A stretch of DNA of 64,000 nt, taken from the NCBI GenBank assembly GCA_938003835.1, contig CALKXJ010000013.1:124001-188000 (forward strand), given 5' to 3'. Below, in pieces: positions 16,366 to 26,230 of this stretch. Positions within the stretch are counted from its first letter, which is position 1. Each line of letters starts with the position of its first letter. The position numbers and the translations under genes are program-made. The DNA comes from an uncultured Bryobacteraceae bacterium (GTDB lineage Bacteria > Acidobacteriota > Terriglobia > Bryobacterales > Bryobacteraceae). The notes under the pieces are model-generated. The model had not been told where the DNA came from and did no database searches. It worked only from the letters and a program-made list of their open reading frames with translations.

Positions 16366-18030
16366 GTGTCGCCACTGTCCAGCCCGAATACGGAGACCAC
16401 GCCCGCGCACCATGTCGTCCGGTCGGCCGGGATCGTCTCGGCGGCCTTGCTTTTGAGCCGCATTACCGGCCTCGTCCGGGAGATCATCATGGCGCGCCTG
16501 TTCGGCGCGGGCATGGCCTATGATGCGTTCCTGCTGGGGTTCCGTATTCCAAATCTCACACGGGACCTGTTTGCCGAAGGCGCGCTCTCGTCGGCGTTCG
16601 TGCCGACCTTCACGGAATATTTGACGCAGAAGAGCCGGCAGGAGGCGGCGGCGCTGGCCAATCTGGTGGCTACGGCCGTCATCATCGTAGTCGGCTCGCT
16701 GTGCCTGGCCGGCGTCATTTTCAGCCCGCAGCTCGTGATGCTGCTGGCGCCGGGCTTTGCCGAGGTGCCCGGCAAGTTCGAGCTGGCGGTGCGGATGACG
16801 CGCATCATGTTTCCGTTCCTGCTGCTGGTGGCGCTGGCGGCCCAGGCCATGGGCATCCTGAACGCGTGCAACCAGTTCGCCGTGCCGGCCCTGGCTTCGA
16901 CCTTCTTCAACGTCGGCTCGATCCTGGCCGGGCTGGCGCTCGGTTTCTGGGCGGGCCCGTGGATCGGGCTGGAGCCCATCGAAGGCATGGCCGTCGGGGT
17001 GGTCATTGGCGGCGCCCTTCAACTCATCTGGCAGGTTCCGAGCCTTCACCGCGCCGGGTTCCGTTTTCGCCCGCGCATCGATTGGGACGATCCGGGCCTA
17101 CGGCGCATCATCCGGCTGATGGGCCCGGCGATTCTGGGCGGCGCCGCCGTGCAGATCAACATTCTGGTGAACACAAACTTCGCCTCGCGCGTCGACGACG
17201 CGCTGCGAGGCCCGGACGGCCCAGTGAGCTGGCTCGGCTACGCCTTCCGGTTCATGCAACTGCCGCTGGCGCTGTTCGGCGTTGCCATCGCCTCGGCCAC
17301 GCTGCCGTCGATTTCGCGCAGCGTCGCCAACGGCCTGATGGATGAGTTTCGCCGGACGCTGGCTCGCAGTCTGGGCGTGGTCTTCCTTTTGACGCTGCCC
17401 TCGGCGGTCGGGCTGGTGGTGCTGGGCGAGGCGATGATCGGGGCGATCTATCAAGGGGGCAAGTTCGAGCAGTACGACACCCAGCAGACGGCCCTGGCGC
17501 TCTCCTGTTACGCGCTGGGGCTCACCGGCTATGCCGCCATCAAGGTCCTGACGCCCGCCTTTTATGCGCTGGGCGACTCGCGCACGCCGATGTACGTCAG
17601 CCTGCTGTCGATCGGCGTGAACCTGGCTGCCGTCATTCTGCTTTTGCGCTACACGCGCCTGGGACATGCAGGCCTGGCGCTTTCGACCTCGGCGGTAGCC
17701 CTGGTCGGCTTCGCCGTGCTGTTCTGGGCGCTGCGCAACCGGCTGGGCGGGCTCGACGGGCGAAACCTGCTCGAAAGCGGGCTCAAGGTGCTTGTGGCCT
17801 CTGCGGTGATGGGCGCGCTCATCGCGATGCTGCGGGAGGGCCTCCAGGCCGCCTGGGGGATCTCGCGCCTGGCCCGGCTGGGGGAACTGGCCCTAGCGAT
17901 CCCCGCCGGGCTTCTGGTCTTCTACGCGCTCTGCCGGCTCCTGCGCGTCGCCGAACTCGAGCTGGCCCTGAGCGCGGCCGCCGGGCCCCTGCGGCGGTTT
18001 CTGGCGATGCGCCGTGCTAGAATCCTGTAA
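16366..18030 (+). CDS. murJ: lipid II flippase MurJ
   Basis: Integral membrane protein of 554 residues with about 14 membrane segments, moving undecaprenyl-linked peptidoglycan precursor across the inner membrane. MurJ/MviN signatures are clear: SRITGLVREIIMARLFGAGMAYDAFLLGFRIPNLTRDLFAEGALSSAFVPTF at residues 31-82, which contains the essential arginines, and GKFEQYDTQQTALAL later. The GTG start gives a short cytosolic leader before the first helix and follows the M20 stop by 12 bases. The zinc-ribbon gene begins three bases after its stop. Confidence 0.95.
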   Translation: MSPLSSPNTETTPAHHVVRSAGIVSAALLLSRITGLVREIIMARLFGAGMAYDAFLLGFRIPNLTRDLFAEGALSSAFVPTFTEYLTQKSRQEAAALANLVATAVIIVVGSLCLAGVIFSPQLVMLLAPGFAEVPGKFELAVRMTRIMFPFLLLVALAAQAMGILNACNQFAVPALASTFFNVGSILAGLALGFWAGPWIGLEPIEGMAVGVVIGGALQLIWQVPSLHRAGFRFRPRIDWDDPGLRRIIRLMGPAILGGAAVQINILVNTNFASRVDDALRGPDGPVSWLGYAFRFMQLPLALFGVAIASATLPSISRSVANGLMDEFRRTLARSLGVVFLLTLPSAVGLVVLGEAMIGAIYQGGKFEQYDTQQTALALSCYALGLTGYAAIKVLTPAFYALGDSRTPMYVSLLSIGVNLAAVILLLRYTRLGHAGLALSTSAVALVGFAVLFWALRNRLGGLDGRNLLESGLKVLVASAVMGALIAMLREGLQAAWGISRLARLGELALAIPAGLLVFYALCRLLRVAELELALSAAAGPLRRFLAMRRARIL

Positions 18031-18033
18031 ACA

Positions 18034-18783
18034 ATGGCTCCAGGAATTGAACTGGTTCTCAAGCTCCAGGGGCTGGACAACCGGGTGGCGGAGATCGAAC
18101 GCGAAATTGCCACGCTGCCCAGGCGCGTGGCGGAGCTCGAACAGGCCCTGGTTGCCCACCAGAAGAAGCTCGAGGCCGACCGGGCCGCGCTGGCGGCCAA
18201 CCAGAAGGAGCGACGCAAGCTCGAAGGCGACATCCAGATGCTCGAGCAGAAGATTTCGCGCCTCAAGGACCAGATGCTCGAGGCCAAGACCAACCAGCAG
18301 TACTGGGCTTTTCAGCACGAGATCGAGTACTGCGAGGGGCAGGTGCGCAAGGCCGAGGATCGCATTCTTGATCTGATGGCCTCCTCCGAGCCGCTCGAGG
18401 AGAACGTCCAGGCCGCCGAGGCGGCGCTCAAGAAGGAGATCGCACAGGTGGAGCGCGAAAAGGTGGCGGCGCGCAAGAAGACCGAAGAGGACCGGCGCCT
18501 GCTCGGCGAACTGCATGCGGAGCGGGAACGCCTGGTGGCGCAGCTTGACCCGCAGATCTATGCCATCTACGAGCGCGCGCGGCGCAAGTACCGGGGCCCG
18601 GCGGTCGCCGAGGGCACCGACGGGCGCTGCTCGGCCTGCAACATCGTGCTCCGGCCCCAGTTCTATCAGGACCTGAAGAAGGCCGAGCAGGTCATGGTCT
18701 GCGAGAGCTGCGGGCGCCTGCTCTACTACAACCCGCCGATCGACCTCACCCCGGAGGTGGAGAGCCGCCCGGCGGGCGTTTGA
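18034..18783 (+). CDS. coiled-coil protein with C-terminal C4 zinc ribbon (CT398-like)
   Basis: Of the 249 residues, 10-170 form a long antiparallel coiled coil (repeated LEQ/KKLE/RKLEGDIQMLEQKISRLKDQ heptads). Residues 200-230 are a C4 zinc ribbon, CSACNIV and CESCGR, matching the CT398/zf-RING_7 family, whose founder from Chlamydia interacts with flagellar and RNA polymerase sigma-54 components. Its role here is unknown. TAGAAT (18018-18023) lies ten bases before the ATG, inside the end of murJ, so it may have its own start in addition to read-through. Confidence 0.88.
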   Translation: MAPGIELVLKLQGLDNRVAEIEREIATLPRRVAELEQALVAHQKKLEADRAALAANQKERRKLEGDIQMLEQKISRLKDQMLEAKTNQQYWAFQHEIEYCEGQVRKAEDRILDLMASSEPLEENVQAAEAALKKEIAQVEREKVAARKKTEEDRRLLGELHAERERLVAQLDPQIYAIYERARRKYRGPAVAEGTDGRCSACNIVLRPQFYQDLKKAEQVMVCESCGRLLYYNPPIDLTPEVESRPAGV

Positions 18784-18786
18784 ACC

Positions 18787-19890
18787 TCAGGCCAGACGAT
18801 CGGCGCCGCCGCTTAGCCATTCGAGGTTGAACCGGGCGAAACAGATCTTCTCATACGGGTGCTGGTCGCCTCGTTCGTACAGGCAGCCGATCGTCTGATC
18901 GGCCAGCACGACCAGGCACGAGTAGGCGGCCGGGCCCTCGTGGATCGTCCGGGAAACCGGCCAGCTTGCTCCCTCGTCGTAGCTGAGGCGCACGGTGAGG
19001 CGAACGCGTTTGTCCCGGCTGGCCGGATTGGAGAACAGCAGCCGGTTGCGATCGTGTGCCGGGGCGAGCGTATAGCGCAGGAAACTGGCCTGGCAGACCG
19101 GCTCGATGAGCGTCTCGTCGAAGGAGAGCCCGGTCCAGGAGTCGCCGCCGTCGCGGCTGTAGGCGATGGCGCGCATGCCGCCGCGCTCGGGCCGCCCCCC
19201 GTCGCGCTCCCAGTAATTGCGCATGTTGATGAGCAGATCGCCGCCGGCGGTCTCTACCACCTGGCACTCATCGGTGTGGTCGGCCACCCAACCGCCGAGC
19301 CTCCAGCTACGGCCGTGATCGTCGGAATAGAAGACGTGGGAGCGCTTCACGGGGCGCCCCTCCGAGAGCGTCTGATGATCGCAGGGGATGAGAAGCCGCC
19401 CGCGGTGCGGACCCGAGGCCAGTTGGATGCCGACGCCGGGCCCGGTGGCCACCCAGCCCCACTCGGGGCGCTTGACGTATGGCGTAATCTCCACCGGCCA
19501 GCTCCAGCGGATGCCGTCGTCGGTGCTGCGGGTGATCAGCACGCGCCGGTTGTCGCGGCAGAAGGGCAGCCAGACGGCGCCGGTCGCCTGCTCCACCACC
19601 GGGCACGGGTTGCCGATGGTGATTTCGGCTGTGCCGCCCTCCTCATAGACGATCTGCTGCGCAGACCAGGTACGCCCGCCGTCGCTGCTTCGTTTGACGA
19701 GCAGGTCGATATCGCCATGGTCACGCGGGCTCGTCTTGCGGCCCTCGCAAAAGGCGAGCAGCGTGCCGGCAGGGGTGCGGGCGATGGCCGGAATCCGGTA
19801 GGTGTGGTAGCCGTCGGCGCCGGAGACCCAGACGTCGGTCTGCTCGAAAAGAGGCCCGGCCGGAGGGGCCTGCGAGCTCAGCCGGCGCAC
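18787..19890 (-). CDS. exo-alpha-sialidase-like glycosyl hydrolase (GH33 type)
   Basis: A six-bladed-propeller sialidase-like protein of 367 residues. The arginine motif YRIPAIARTPAGTLLAFCEGR is present near the start. Five Asp boxes follow: SSDGGRTW, STDDGIRW, SDDHGRSW, SRDGGDSW and SYDEGASW. The acid/base and nucleophile regions (SPRDHGDIDL and GPAAYSCLV) are recognisable. It lacks a signal peptide in the chosen form. The GTG start overlaps the end of the upstream isomerase gene by 13 bases, and any longer version would read back far into that gene, so the two are coupled. The true substrate may be another ulosonic acid rather than N-acetylneuraminate. Confidence 0.85.
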   Translation of the reverse strand: MRRLSSQAPPAGPLFEQTDVWVSGADGYHTYRIPAIARTPAGTLLAFCEGRKTSPRDHGDIDLLVKRSSDGGRTWSAQQIVYEEGGTAEITIGNPCPVVEQATGAVWLPFCRDNRRVLITRSTDDGIRWSWPVEITPYVKRPEWGWVATGPGVGIQLASGPHRGRLLIPCDHQTLSEGRPVKRSHVFYSDDHGRSWRLGGWVADHTDECQVVETAGGDLLINMRNYWERDGGRPERGGMRAIAYSRDGGDSWTGLSFDETLIEPVCQASFLRYTLAPAHDRNRLLFSNPASRDKRVRLTVRLSYDEGASWPVSRTIHEGPAAYSCLVVLADQTIGCLYERGDQHPYEKICFARFNLEWLSGGADRLA

Positions 19891-20738
19891 CGGGCCACCT
19901 CCGCGCGCACCCAGGCCAGGCTCCGCTCGATCATCGGGCCGCCCTGCCCCTCGCATTCGATGCTGAGCACGCCCCGGTAGCCGACATCGCGCAGCAGCCG
20001 GAGGCAGCGCCGGATGTTCTCGGCGTTGACGCCCTCGCCGATGGCGCAATGGCTGACGGCGATGCCGGTGAGCTCGCCCCGCGCCGCCCGCGCCAGCGAC
20101 TCGCTGACGTCCTTGATATGGACATGGCTGACCTTATCTAGAAACCGCTCGAGAAAGGCCACCGGGTCCTGCCCAGCGATGTAGGTGTTGCCGGTGTCCA
20201 TGTTCATCCGGAGCCAAGGTGAGTCGGCGAAGGCCAGCATCTCGGCCATGAAGTCCGGCTTGGTGGTGTAGTAGCCGTGCGGCTCGATGTTGATGACGAT
20301 CTCGTAGGCCTCGGCGACGCGGAGGATCTGGCGGTAGATGCGCCGCATGTGCTCGAGCGCCTCCGTGTCGGTGAGGCCCTCGGGCCGGTGGCGGTCGTCG
20401 GTGGTGTCGACCGAGGGCACGCCGGCGAGCTTGGCCCAGCGGATCGTGTGCAGGACGTATTCGACCCCGAGCGTGGCGCCCTCGGGCAATGACAGCGGGA
20501 AGGCCGCGTCGATCTGGGAGAAACGCACGCCGTAGCGGTCCATCTTGCGGCGCAGCAGCACGGGGTCCTCCCAGAGCGCGATGTGGGGCTGGTAGCCGAG
20601 CCCGTGGATCCAGCTCACGCCGTCGATGGCGCCGCATTCGATGTAGTGCAGGTTCTGGCGTTGGGCCCACTCCAGGCACTGCTCGAAACTCCAGTAACTT
20701 GAATTGAAGGCGTCAGTGTGGAATCCGATCTCGAACAT
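19878..20738 (-). CDS. sugar phosphate isomerase/epimerase (xylose isomerase-like TIM barrel)
   Basis: The 286-residue protein belongs to the AP-endonuclease-2/xylose-isomerase-like barrel family. Metal-ligand motifs at strand ends are visible: NIEPHG (Glu), MNMDTGNT (Asp), HVHIKD (His-x-His and Asp) and SIECEG (Glu). No signal peptide, so a cytosolic sugar or inositol-type epimerase/dehydratase is likely. It is the promoter-proximal gene of a two-gene operon with the sialidase-like hydrolase, which suggests processing of a sugar released by that enzyme. It is divergent from a second, unrelated-sequence member of the same superfamily. Confidence 0.85.
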   Translation of the reverse strand: MFEIGFHTDAFNSSYWSFEQCLEWAQRQNLHYIECGAIDGVSWIHGLGYQPHIALWEDPVLLRRKMDRYGVRFSQIDAAFPLSLPEGATLGVEYVLHTIRWAKLAGVPSVDTTDDRHRPEGLTDTEALEHMRRIYRQILRVAEAYEIVINIEPHGYYTTKPDFMAEMLAFADSPWLRMNMDTGNTYIAGQDPVAFLERFLDKVSHVHIKDVSESLARAARGELTGIAVSHCAIGEGVNAENIRRCLRLLRDVGYRGVLSIECEGQGGPMIERSLAWVRAEVARCAG

Positions 20739-20786
20739 GGCACTAAGGCTACTATATAGTTGGCGGAAGGAGGAAGATCGAGCGCC

Positions 20787-21665
20787 ATGGCGATCTCACG
20801 CAGGCAATGGCTCACCGGGTTGATCGCGGCCCAGCACGCGCGCGCGCAGGGAGGCTACCGCCCGCAGCTTGCGGCCCAGGTCTTTGTCTGGACCCAGTAC
20901 CTGCGCAAAGAAAATCGGAGCCTCGAAGAGGGCCTTGAGGATATCATCGCGGGCACGCGCGCCGCCGGATACGAGCACGTCGAACTGATGTGGACGTTCT
21001 TCACTCCGGCCCTGCGCAACCGGACTCTGGAGCTGCTCAAGACGCACGGGCTGAGCATGCCCATCGTCTATCACGGCGGTCCGATGCACGAGGCGGCGGG
21101 CGCGGACAGGACGATCGCCGAGGCGCTCGAGCTCGCCGAGGCGGCCTCACCGGCCGGGCTCCGCATGCTGAACGTGAACCCCAGTCCAAAGCCGGGTCGC
21201 GAGCGCAAGACCGACCGCGAGCTCGAATTCCAGGCACGCGCCGTGAATCGGCTCGATAAGGAGCTCGAGCGCAAAGGCCTCCGCCTGATCCTCCATCATC
21301 ACGATCCGGAGATGGCCGAAGGGGCGCGGGAATGGCATCACTTGCTCGAGAACACGCGGGCCGGCATCTGTCTGGATCCGATGTGGGTGGCTCGCGGCGG
21401 CCAGAACGTCATGGAGATCGTGCGCAAGGCCGGCGACCGGCTGGCCAGCCTGCACTTGCGCAACATGCAGGGCGGCGTGTGCACCGAAGCTTTGGGCGAT
21501 GGCGAGATCGACTACCGCGAGATGGCCGCTTGGCTGCGCCGGAACAACTTCCAGGGCTGGCTGGTCGTCGAGCTCTTCCACGAGGAGAAGACCGAGGTGA
21601 CGCGCCCGCTCGAGGAGAACCTGCGCCTAAGCCGGCGTTACGCCGAGGAGGTGTTTGGCCTCTAA
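20787..21665 (+). CDS. exported sugar phosphate isomerase/epimerase family protein
   Basis: A 292-residue TIM-barrel protein with a twin-arginine-like export signal ([19 protein letters not shown]). Barrel motifs include [10 protein letters not shown] near residue 60, [29 protein letters not shown] and LVVELFHEE, in which the usual metal ligands can be picked out. Exported members of this family are typical of Acidobacteria and Planctomycetes, and their substrates are mostly unknown. GGAAGGAGGAAG (20765-20776) precedes ATG 20787; a TTG further up is less likely. Its last 39 bases overlap the convergent threonine aldolase gene. A TATATA in the 48-base divergent gap could serve both directions. 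Confidence 0.85.
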   Translation: MAISRRQWLTGLIAAQHARAQGGYRPQLAAQVFVWTQYLRKENRSLEEGLEDIIAGTRAAGYEHVELMWTFFTPALRNRTLELLKTHGLSMPIVYHGGPMHEAAGADRTIAEALELAEAASPAGLRMLNVNPSPKPGRERKTDRELEFQARAVNRLDKELERKGLRLILHHHDPEMAEGAREWHHLLENTRAGICLDPMWVARGGQNVMEIVRKAGDRLASLHLRNMQGGVCTEALGDGEIDYREMAAWLRRNNFQGWLVVELFHEEKTEVTRPLEENLRLSRRYAEEVFGL

Positions 21666-22709
21666 AGCCGCCGCTGCCACCCGCCTCATTGCCTCGATGG
21701 CGCGGAGGCAACCGGCGCGGTCGACGTCCAGATGCGTCACCATGCGGATTTCGGTGGCGCTGACGCCGCCGGCGAGCACTCCCCGCGCCTTCAGTTCACG
21801 ACTGACCTCGTCCGGGGTGAGCCCCAGCCCGCTGACATCGAGGATCAGGATGTTGGTTTCAACCTTCGAGGGGTCGATGCGCAGGCCGGGGATCTGCGCC
21901 AGTCCTTCGGCCAGCAGCCGGGCGTTGGCATGATCCTCGTGAAGCCGCTTGGGCATCTCTTCCAGAGCGATCAGGCCGGCGGCAGCCAGCACGCCGACCT
22001 GGCGCATAGCGCCGCCTAACCGCTTGCGGTAGAGACGGGCCTGGGCGATCAGATCGGCCGGGCCTACGAGCATCGAGCCGACCGGCGCGCCCAGCCCTTT
22101 CGACAGGCAGAACATGACGGTGTCGACCTTGGCGCAGAGCTCGCGCACGCTTGAGCCCAGGTAGGTGGCCGCGTTGAAGATGCGCGCGCCGTCCAGGTGC
22201 ACTTTGAGACCGCGCTCGTGAGCGTGGTCGCAGATCTCATCGAGCACCTCCTTCGGCATCACCCGGCCGCCGGCCATGTTGTGCGTGTTTTCGAGCGCGA
22301 TGAGACCGGTGCGCGCCCAGTGGACGCTCAGGGGCTGAATGTGCGGTTCGATGTCGCGCCAGCGCAGGATGCCGTCTTCGGCCTTCACCGGACGCGCCAG
22401 GCATCCGGCGAACCAGGCCATCATCGCCAGCTCATAGTTGTACACATGCGAGCGCGCCTCGCAGATCACCTCCTCGCCGTGGCGCGTATGCAGCTTGACG
22501 GCGATCGTGTTGCCCATCGTGCCGGAGGGCACAAACAGCGCGGCCTCCTTGCCAAAGATCTCGGCGGCGCGCTCCTGGAGGCGGTTGACCGTGGGATCCT
22601 CGCCGTGTACGTCGTCGCCCACTTCGGCCTCGGCCATCGCCCGGCGCATCGCCGGGGTGGGCTTGGTCACGGTGTCGCTGCGCAGATCGACGAACGCATT
22701 CTCGCTCAT
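21627..22709 (-). CDS. ltaE: low-specificity L-threonine aldolase
   Basis: PLP-dependent fold-type I enzyme of 360 residues that cleaves L-threonine/allo-threonine to glycine and acetaldehyde. Signatures are [18 protein letters not shown] at the start, [35 protein letters not shown] and the PLP lysine K204 in [12 protein letters not shown]. The start overlaps the hemW stop by four bases, so it is translated from the hemW transcript. It is slightly longer than typical at the C-terminus, where it runs under the convergent isomerase gene. Confidence 0.94.
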   Translation of the reverse strand: MSENAFVDLRSDTVTKPTPAMRRAMAEAEVGDDVHGEDPTVNRLQERAAEIFGKEAALFVPSGTMGNTIAVKLHTRHGEEVICEARSHVYNYELAMMAWFAGCLARPVKAEDGILRWRDIEPHIQPLSVHWARTGLIALENTHNMAGGRVMPKEVLDEICDHAHERGLKVHLDGARIFNAATYLGSSVRELCAKVDTVMFCLSKGLGAPVGSMLVGPADLIAQARLYRKRLGGAMRQVGVLAAAGLIALEEMPKRLHEDHANARLLAEGLAQIPGLRIDPSKVETNILILDVSGLGLTPDEVSRELKARGVLAGGVSATEIRMVTHLDVDRAGCLRAIEAMRRVAAAALEAKHLLGVTPA

Positions 22710-23803
22710 ATCTGGATAAACTCCTGGAACACTTCATTCGAGAGCAGGACGCCCCGGCGGGTCAAGCGCAGAGCCTCGCCGCGGAATTCCAGCAGGCCGG
22801 TCTCGACGAAGCGCCTGATGGGAGCCTCATAGCGGCGCCGCAGCTCGGGCGGCAAGCGTACGCCCTCCAGCAGCCGCAGCCCCAGGAAGAGGCTCTCCTC
22901 GTCCAGCCGCGCCGGCTCCTGCTCTGCCACCGGAGACCGGCCTTGCCGGATGCGCTCGATGTATTCGGCTGCGGATTCGACATTCCGGATGCGCTGGACG
23001 CCGTCGAACGAGTGGGCGTCGGCGCCGAAGCCGGCGTAGGGCTCCAGGCGCCAGTATTTGAGGTTATGAAGCGACTCCTCGCCGGGACGGGCGAAGTTGG
23101 AGATCTCGTAGTGGGCGAAGCCGGCGCGCTCCAGGCGTTCCACGGCCAGCTCGTAGAGCTCGGGGATCAAATCTTCATCCGGCGTCTCGGGGGCGCCGAA
23201 CCGGGAGCCGCCGCGCAGGATCTCGCGTCCCAGGCGGCTGTCTTCATCGACTTCGAGCATGTAGACGGAGACATGACCGGCGTCGAGGCGCTCCACCCAG
23301 TCCAGCGACTCGCGCCAGGACTCGATGCTCTGGCCGGGCAAGCCGGCGATCAGGTCGATGTTGATCGAGCGGATGCCCGAAGCCCGGAGTGTGGCGACGT
23401 CGGCAGCCACCTGTTCGGCGGTGTGGCGCCTGCCGGTGCGCGCGATTTCGCTCCGGACGAAGGACTGCACGCCCAAGCTCGCGCGACGAATCCCGGCACG
23501 GCGCCAGGCTTGCGCCTTTTCGGGCGTGATTTCGCCCGGTGCAGCCTCGATCGTCGCCTCTCGCCAGGGCCGTCCCGGGATGCCCGCAAGCAGCGTCTCG
23601 AGCGCTTCCGGCTCGATCCGGTCCGGCGAGCCGCCGCCCAGGTACACAGTCTCCGGCCGCCACTGCCAGGCGTGGGCGCGGATCTCTTCGAGCAGCGCCG
23701 CCAGGTAGTCGCGCTCCGCCTGGCGGGTCGAGACACCCGAGGCGAAGTTGCAGTAGGTGCACTTCTGGCGGCAGAAAGGGTACGAGAGATAGACGCCCGC
23801 CAT
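22706..23803 (-). CDS. hemW: radical SAM heme chaperone HemW (coproporphyrinogen III oxidase-like)
   Basis: The 365-residue radical SAM protein has its 4Fe-4S cysteines at C11, C15 and C18 (CRQKCTYC), followed by [10 protein letters not shown], the GVQSF segment, [12 protein letters not shown] and a HemW-type C-terminal domain ([25 protein letters not shown]). In HemW the fourth-position residue after CxxxCxxC is not the cysteine found in true HemN; here it is Asn-Phe, supporting HemW. It inserts heme into respiratory proteins, which fits the cydAB genes elsewhere in the window. A GATAAG just before ATG may be the -10. Confidence 0.92.
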   Translation of the reverse strand: MAGVYLSYPFCRQKCTYCNFASGVSTRQAERDYLAALLEEIRAHAWQWRPETVYLGGGSPDRIEPEALETLLAGIPGRPWREATIEAAPGEITPEKAQAWRRAGIRRASLGVQSFVRSEIARTGRRHTAEQVAADVATLRASGIRSINIDLIAGLPGQSIESWRESLDWVERLDAGHVSVYMLEVDEDSRLGREILRGGSRFGAPETPDEDLIPELYELAVERLERAGFAHYEISNFARPGEESLHNLKYWRLEPYAGFGADAHSFDGVQRIRNVESAAEYIERIRQGRSPVAEQEPARLDEESLFLGLRLLEGVRLPPELRRRYEAPIRRFVETGLLEFRGEALRLTRRGVLLSNEVFQEFIQI

Positions 23804-23915
23804 TTCTTATCCGGCGAGGCAGGCCGCCTGCGGCGGCTCCGTCACCTTTCACGGTAGCAAACCGGCGCCGCAACTTTGCCCCTGCGCGAATCATCTGGTA
23901 CGTTTGGACTTTCCG

Positions 23916-25484
23916 ATGGAAGCCGCCTGCATCCGCCACGCCGCGATCCCTCACACCACGGCTTTGTTCGCCGATTTTCTCTACCGTTTCGACCGTGTGG
24001 CCGGCTTCTTCGGCGCCGCCGGGGCTGACGGGTTTGCGCAATCCGCCGCCCGAATCGACTATCCCGCCGAGCGCCGCGCCGCGCTGGTGGAGGCCCTGCG
24101 GGAGTTGAACGGCGAGTCGGCGGAACTGGAGCGACTGGCGCAGCCCGGAACCTTCGCGGTAGTGACAGGCCAGCAGGTGGGCCTGTTCACGGGTCCCAGC
24201 TACACCATCTATAAAGCGCTCACGGCGGCGAAGCTGGCCCGCGCGCTCACCGCGTCCGGCCTCTCCTCGGTGGCAGTCTTCTGGCTGGCGACCGAAGACC
24301 ACGATGCCGCCGAGGTGAATCACTGCTGGACGTTCGATGCGGAGCACCGCCCGGTGCGGCTGGAGGTCGCAACGCCGGCGGCAGGACGCCCTGTCGGCAC
24401 GCTCGAGCTCACCGAGCCGCCGCTCGCGGCCCTGCGCGCAGCTCTCGAGGGTCTGCCGCATGGCGAGCAGGTAGCGGGCCTGGTCGAGGAGTGTTATGCG
24501 CCGGGACAGACCTTCGGCGAAGCCTTCCGGCGGCTGCTTGAGCGGCTTGTCGGCAAGTATGGCCTTGTCTTCGCCGACCCGTTGCGGCCGAGCTTCCGGC
24601 GACTGGCGGCTCCGCTACTTGCGCACTCCCTGCGTCTTGCGCCGGAGCTGGTCCGGCTGCTGGTGGAACGCAGCAAGGCGCTCGAGGCCGCAGGCTATCA
24701 CGCCCAGGTGCGCGTCGAGCCCTCCTCTTCGCTTCACTTCCTGCTCGACGGCGACCGGCGAGTTCCCCTGCGGCGTGCGGAGACGGGTTACCGGGCCGGG
24801 GACCGGCATCTCGGCGCGGAGGAGCTCGAGGCCTCTGCCGAGCGGCTTTCGCCGACTGCGCTGCTGCGTCCGGTGATGCAGGATTACGTGCTGCCCACGA
24901 TCGCCTATATCGGCGGGCCGGCGGAGATCGCCTATCTGGCGCAGGCCCAGGTGCTCTACCAGGCCCTCATCGGTCGCATGCCGGTAGTGGTCGCGCGCAG
25001 CGGCTTCACCCTGCTCGATACGCGCGCGAGGAAGCTCCTCGACCGGTACGGGCTTTCGCCCACCGACGTGTTCCAGGGCGAGCAGGCGCTTCGCGAGAAG
25101 ATCGCGCGAAAGCTCATTCCCAGCGAACTCGACGGGCTGTTCCGCTCGGCCAGAGCGGGCGTCGAGGCCGAGACCGCGCGGGTGGGCCAGGCTCTGGCGC
25201 GCTTCGACGCCACGCTGGTGGTGGCGCTCGAAAAGAGCCGGGCCAAGATGCTTTACCAACTGGAGAAGATCGAGCGAAAAACGGCGCGGGAAGCCCTGCG
25301 GCGCTCGGCGCGGGCCGCTGCCGAGGCCGAGTACCTGGCGAACCTGCTCTATCCGCACAACCACCTGCAAGAGCGCTTCTACAGCATCCTTCCTTTCCTG
25401 GCCCGCCACGGTTTGGATCTGGTGGACCGGATCTACGAGGCGGTGAACCTGAACTGTCCTGATCACGTGGCCCTGGCCCTTTGA
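23916..25484 (+). CDS. bshC: bacillithiol biosynthesis cysteine-adding enzyme BshC
   Basis: The 522-residue protein matches BshC, which adds cysteine to glucosaminyl-malate in the last step of bacillithiol synthesis. Characteristic parts are TGQQVGLFTGPSYTIYKALTA (about residues 80-100), FWLATEDHDAAEVNH, the YIGGPAEIAYLAQ nucleotide-site segment, and a long helical hairpin near the C-terminus ending in FLARHGLDLVDRIYE. BshA and BshB are not in the window. ATG 23916 is chosen over TTG 23904. No ribosome site is visible at either start. Bacillithiol is best known in Firmicutes, and the gene is also found in Acidobacteria. Confidence 0.92.
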   Translation: MEAACIRHAAIPHTTALFADFLYRFDRVAGFFGAAGADGFAQSAARIDYPAERRAALVEALRELNGESAELERLAQPGTFAVVTGQQVGLFTGPSYTIYKALTAAKLARALTASGLSSVAVFWLATEDHDAAEVNHCWTFDAEHRPVRLEVATPAAGRPVGTLELTEPPLAALRAALEGLPHGEQVAGLVEECYAPGQTFGEAFRRLLERLVGKYGLVFADPLRPSFRRLAAPLLAHSLRLAPELVRLLVERSKALEAAGYHAQVRVEPSSSLHFLLDGDRRVPLRRAETGYRAGDRHLGAEELEASAERLSPTALLRPVMQDYVLPTIAYIGGPAEIAYLAQAQVLYQALIGRMPVVVARSGFTLLDTRARKLLDRYGLSPTDVFQGEQALREKIARKLIPSELDGLFRSARAGVEAETARVGQALARFDATLVVALEKSRAKMLYQLEKIERKTAREALRRSARAAAEAEYLANLLYPHNHLQERFYSILPFLARHGLDLVDRIYEAVNLNCPDHVALAL

Positions 25485-25556
25485 TCGGGCCCCCGGCTAT
25501 CCTGCGCCGGTCCGGCGGGCGTACAATAGTGCGGCGCGACTGGCGCGGCGGTTGGC

Positions 25557-26183
25557 GTGACGGAAGAAGATCAGGCGCTGCTCGAAGCAATCCATTTACT
25601 CCGGCAAGGGCGTCACGGGGAGGCTGAGGAGCGCTTCCTTGCCGTAATTCTGGCCGGTTCCGGCTTTCCCTCCCTGGAGGAACTGGACCGCTCCGTAAGA
25701 CGCGCAGCCGCCGAGCAGCGGCCAACCAGCCTCCCCCTGGAGGTCAGGGCCGCGCTGTTCGGGCAGGGTCTTGCGTACGCCCGCGAGCAACGCTTCCGGG
25801 ATGCTGAGCACTGCATCTTGAACGCCGCGTACTCGTCGCCCGATCCCGCTCTGTGGGTGCTTGCCGGCACCTACTACCTTGCGCTGTACAATGCCGAAGT
25901 CGATACGGCGCTCGCCTACCTGGAGGAGGCCTGCCGCGCTTCGGCAGCCTGGCACGGACGTGCGGCGGAGGCAGTTTCCCGGTTCACCAAGACTCGCCTG
26001 ATGTACTACCCGTACTCCGCCATCGTGCCCTACCTCAAACATTGGGAACGCTTCGAGCAGCAAATGGGGCCGAAGCCCGGGGAGCGTGCGGTCGAACCGG
26101 AGTGGGTAGCGAGCCTGTTCGAGGTCCTGGAGGAGTTTCACGAGGCGGAGACGGCGAAATTCCGCGAGTTGTTCAGGGACTGA
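25557..26183 (+). CDS. helical repeat protein of unknown function (TPR-like)
   Basis: A cytosolic 208-residue helical protein. Residues 5-30 (LLEAIHLLRQGRHGEAEERFLAVI) and 70-135 (FGQGLAYAREQRFRDAEHCILNAAYSSPDPALWVLAGTYYLAL...) read like degenerate TPR helices. No enzyme motif is visible and I cannot assign a function. GTG is used; TACAAT at 25522-25527 gives a plausible -10 and a leader of about 20 bases. The rhomboid gene follows after 47 bases. Confidence 0.75.
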   Translation: MTEEDQALLEAIHLLRQGRHGEAEERFLAVILAGSGFPSLEELDRSVRRAAAEQRPTSLPLEVRAALFGQGLAYAREQRFRDAEHCILNAAYSSPDPALWVLAGTYYLALYNAEVDTALAYLEEACRASAAWHGRAAEAVSRFTKTRLMYYPYSAIVPYLKHWERFEQQMGPKPGERAVEPEWVASLFEVLEEFHEAETAKFRELFRD

Positions 26184-26230
26184 GATCGCCTGACCGGCGC
26201 ACGAAGCAGCCGATTGTACAATGAAGCGAA

